22,948 nucleotides of DNA from Desulfobulbaceae bacterium UBA5628 (GTDB lineage Bacteria > Desulfobacterota > Desulfobulbia > Desulfobulbales > Desulfurivibrionaceae), in assembly GCA_002421565.1 (NCBI GenBank), contig DIKC01000089.1:576-23523 (forward strand), written 5' to 3'. The position numbers and the translations under genes are program-made. This document shows, piece after piece, positions 21,945 to 22,948 of this stretch (position 1 is its first letter; each line of letters starts with the position of its first letter). The notes under the pieces were generated by a model. The model saw only the letters and a program-made list of their open reading frames with translations, had not been told where the DNA came from and did not search any database.

Positions 21945-22661
21945 ATGGGTAATTACGCGGAAGGGTCCGGCCGGGGCGGGCGATTGCTGCTGGTCGCGGC
22001 CACCGATTTTGAGTTGACTCCCCTGCGCCGACGCCTTGCCACCCTGCCGGGCCTTGATTTTCTGGTCTGCGGAGTAGGCCCGACCGCCACCGCCGCTAAC
22101 CTGGCTGCCAAGCTGGCCGTTCGCCAGGCCAATCCCCAAACCGCTTATACCGGGGTCATCCTGACCGGGGTGGCCGGGGCCTATCTTGATACCCCGGCCG
22201 CTCTGCTCGATACCTGTCTTGCCGAGCAAGAGGTGCTGGGCGATTTCGGCCTTGAGAGCGGGCGCGGCGCGGAACCCTTCCCGCCGGAGCGGGTGCCGAC
22301 CCGGCAATCATTCGATCTGGCTTCCCCTTTGCTGGCTGCCGCCCAAAAAGTGCTCGCCCGCCTGGAAATCCCCTTTCTCAACGGATGCTTTGTCACCGTC
22401 AACACCGCCACTGCCAGCACTGCTCGGGGGCTGGCCCTGCGCGACCGTTTCGGCGGCCTGTGCGAAAACATGGAAGGGGCGGCCGCCGCCCTGGCTTGCG
22501 AACAGGCCGGACTGCCGCTGCTGGAAATCCGCACCGTGAGCAATCTGGTGGAGGATCGCAACCCGGCCCGCTGGCGGTTGGTCGAGGCCATTGCCCGCAA
22601 CAGCGAAGTCCTGGCCCGCCTGATCCCGGAATTACTCAAGGCAGACGGCGATGTCCGCTGA
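21945..22661 (+). CDS. mqnB: Futalosine hydrolase
   Basis: MqnB removes hypoxanthine from futalosine to give dehypoxanthine futalosine, the second step of the alternative menaquinone pathway. The 238-residue protein belongs to the nucleoside phosphorylase/hydrolase fold: LLLVAATDFELTPLR near the start, CGVGPTATAANLAAKL (42-57), VILTGVAGAYL, and ENMEGAAAALACEQAG (174-189) followed by EIRTVSNLVEDRNPARW, a segment distinctive of MqnB compared with MTA/SAH nucleosidase. It starts 9 bases after panD and overlaps mqnD by 11 bases, so the pathway genes are co-translated. A 12-residue Gly-rich lead precedes the first strand. Its presence implies menaquinone by futalosine rather than by the classical men route. 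Confidence 0.92.
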   Translation: MGNYAEGSGRGGRLLLVAATDFELTPLRRRLATLPGLDFLVCGVGPTATAANLAAKLAVRQANPQTAYTGVILTGVAGAYLDTPAALLDTCLAEQEVLGDFGLESGRGAEPFPPERVPTRQSFDLASPLLAAAQKVLARLEIPFLNGCFVTVNTATASTARGLALRDRFGGLCENMEGAAAALACEQAGLPLLEIRTVSNLVEDRNPARWRLVEAIARNSEVLARLIPELLKADGDVR

Positions 22662-22948
22662 AATTCCCTTGTCATTGGGCTTTTCGCCTTGTCCCAACGA
22701 CACCTTTATTTTTCATGCCCTGGTGCACGGTCTGGTGGCGGACGCCCCGGCCTTTGCCCCGGTTCTCCTGGAAGACGTGGAAACCCTCAATACCTGGGCC
22801 TTGGCCGGTAAGCTGGCGGTGACCAAACTCTCTTTTCACGCCCTGGGGCACGTTTTGGATCGCTATGTGCTGTTGACCGCCGGGGCCGCCCTCGGCCGGG
22901 GTTGCGGGCCGCTGCTGGTGGCCCGGCGCCCCTTGCCGCCGGGGGAAT
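22651..22948 (+). CDS. mqnD: 1,4-dihydroxy-6-naphthoate synthase, 5' part
   Basis: The last 298 bases encode the first 99 residues of MqnD; the rest lies beyond the right edge. The signature LGFSPCPNDTFIFHAL is at residues 8-23, followed by LLEDVETLNTWALAGKLAVTKLSFHAL and the glycine-rich GAALGRGCGPLLVA. MqnD cleaves cyclic dehypoxanthine futalosine to 1,4-dihydroxy-6-naphthoate in menaquinone synthesis. Its ATG at 22651 lies inside the end of mqnB in another frame. The fold is a periplasmic-binding-protein type domain used cytoplasmically. Confidence 0.93.
   Translation, partial: MSAEIPLSLGFSPCPNDTFIFHALVHGLVADAPAFAPVLLEDVETLNTWALAGKLAVTKLSFHALGHVLDRYVLLTAGAALGRGCGPLLVARRPLPPGE

Noticed and set aside
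1..22948. CRISPR array, tRNA or rRNA genes, insertion sequence or integrase
   Set aside because: No regularly spaced repeats, cloverleaf with acceptor stem, rRNA core segment or transposase/integrase motif was found on either strand by reading.

Overview
The window reads as chromosomal DNA of a strictly anaerobic, GC-rich Desulfobacterota (deltaproteobacterial) bacterium, most likely related to Desulfobulbales/Desulfurivibrionales. Clues are a corrinoid-protein reductive activator (Wood-Ljungdahl type metabolism), a periplasmic multiheme cytochrome/ferredoxin/NrfD menaquinol complex, and menaquinone made by the futalosine route (mqnB, mqnD). The taxon is inferred from gene content; there is no rRNA in the window.

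Layout. 1-775: 3' end of an ASKHA/DUF4445 corrinoid activator. 804-3288 (minus): tetraheme cytochrome c, Tat-exported four-cluster ferredoxin and NrfD-type membrane subunit, one operon. 3395-4423: DHH phosphoesterase. 4433-9233 (minus): defence block with a Fic protein and McrC/McrB, visibly more AT-rich in mcrB/mcrC. 9653-12186: two overlapping ADP-glucose pyrophosphorylase paralogues, the first with key active-site residues replaced. 12209-14663: second accessory patch, with a RelB-type antitoxin and shortened ParE-type toxin, a NucS-like PD-(D/E)XK protein, and an intact addiction module. 14695-17740: recD and xseA, convergent with overlapping 3' ends. 17756-19844 (minus): a P-II-like protein with a double-DUF1538 membrane protein. 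19989-22948: a membrane-anchored TPR protein, panC, panD, mqnB and the start of mqnD.

How the genes fit together. The cytochrome/ferredoxin/NrfD operon should exchange electrons between the menaquinone pool and periplasmic carriers, and mqnB/mqnD help make that quinone. The tandem GlgC pair suggests a two-subunit ADP-glucose synthase for glycogen. PanC and PanD supply the last step of pantothenate synthesis and its beta-alanine. The two accessory patches hold nucleases and toxin-antitoxin genes between housekeeping genes, as expected of small defence islands. The P-II/DUF1538 pair is the best candidate for a poorly described system: a duplicated membrane protein with its own regulator-like partner. 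No tRNA, rRNA, CRISPR array, transposase or integrase was seen.
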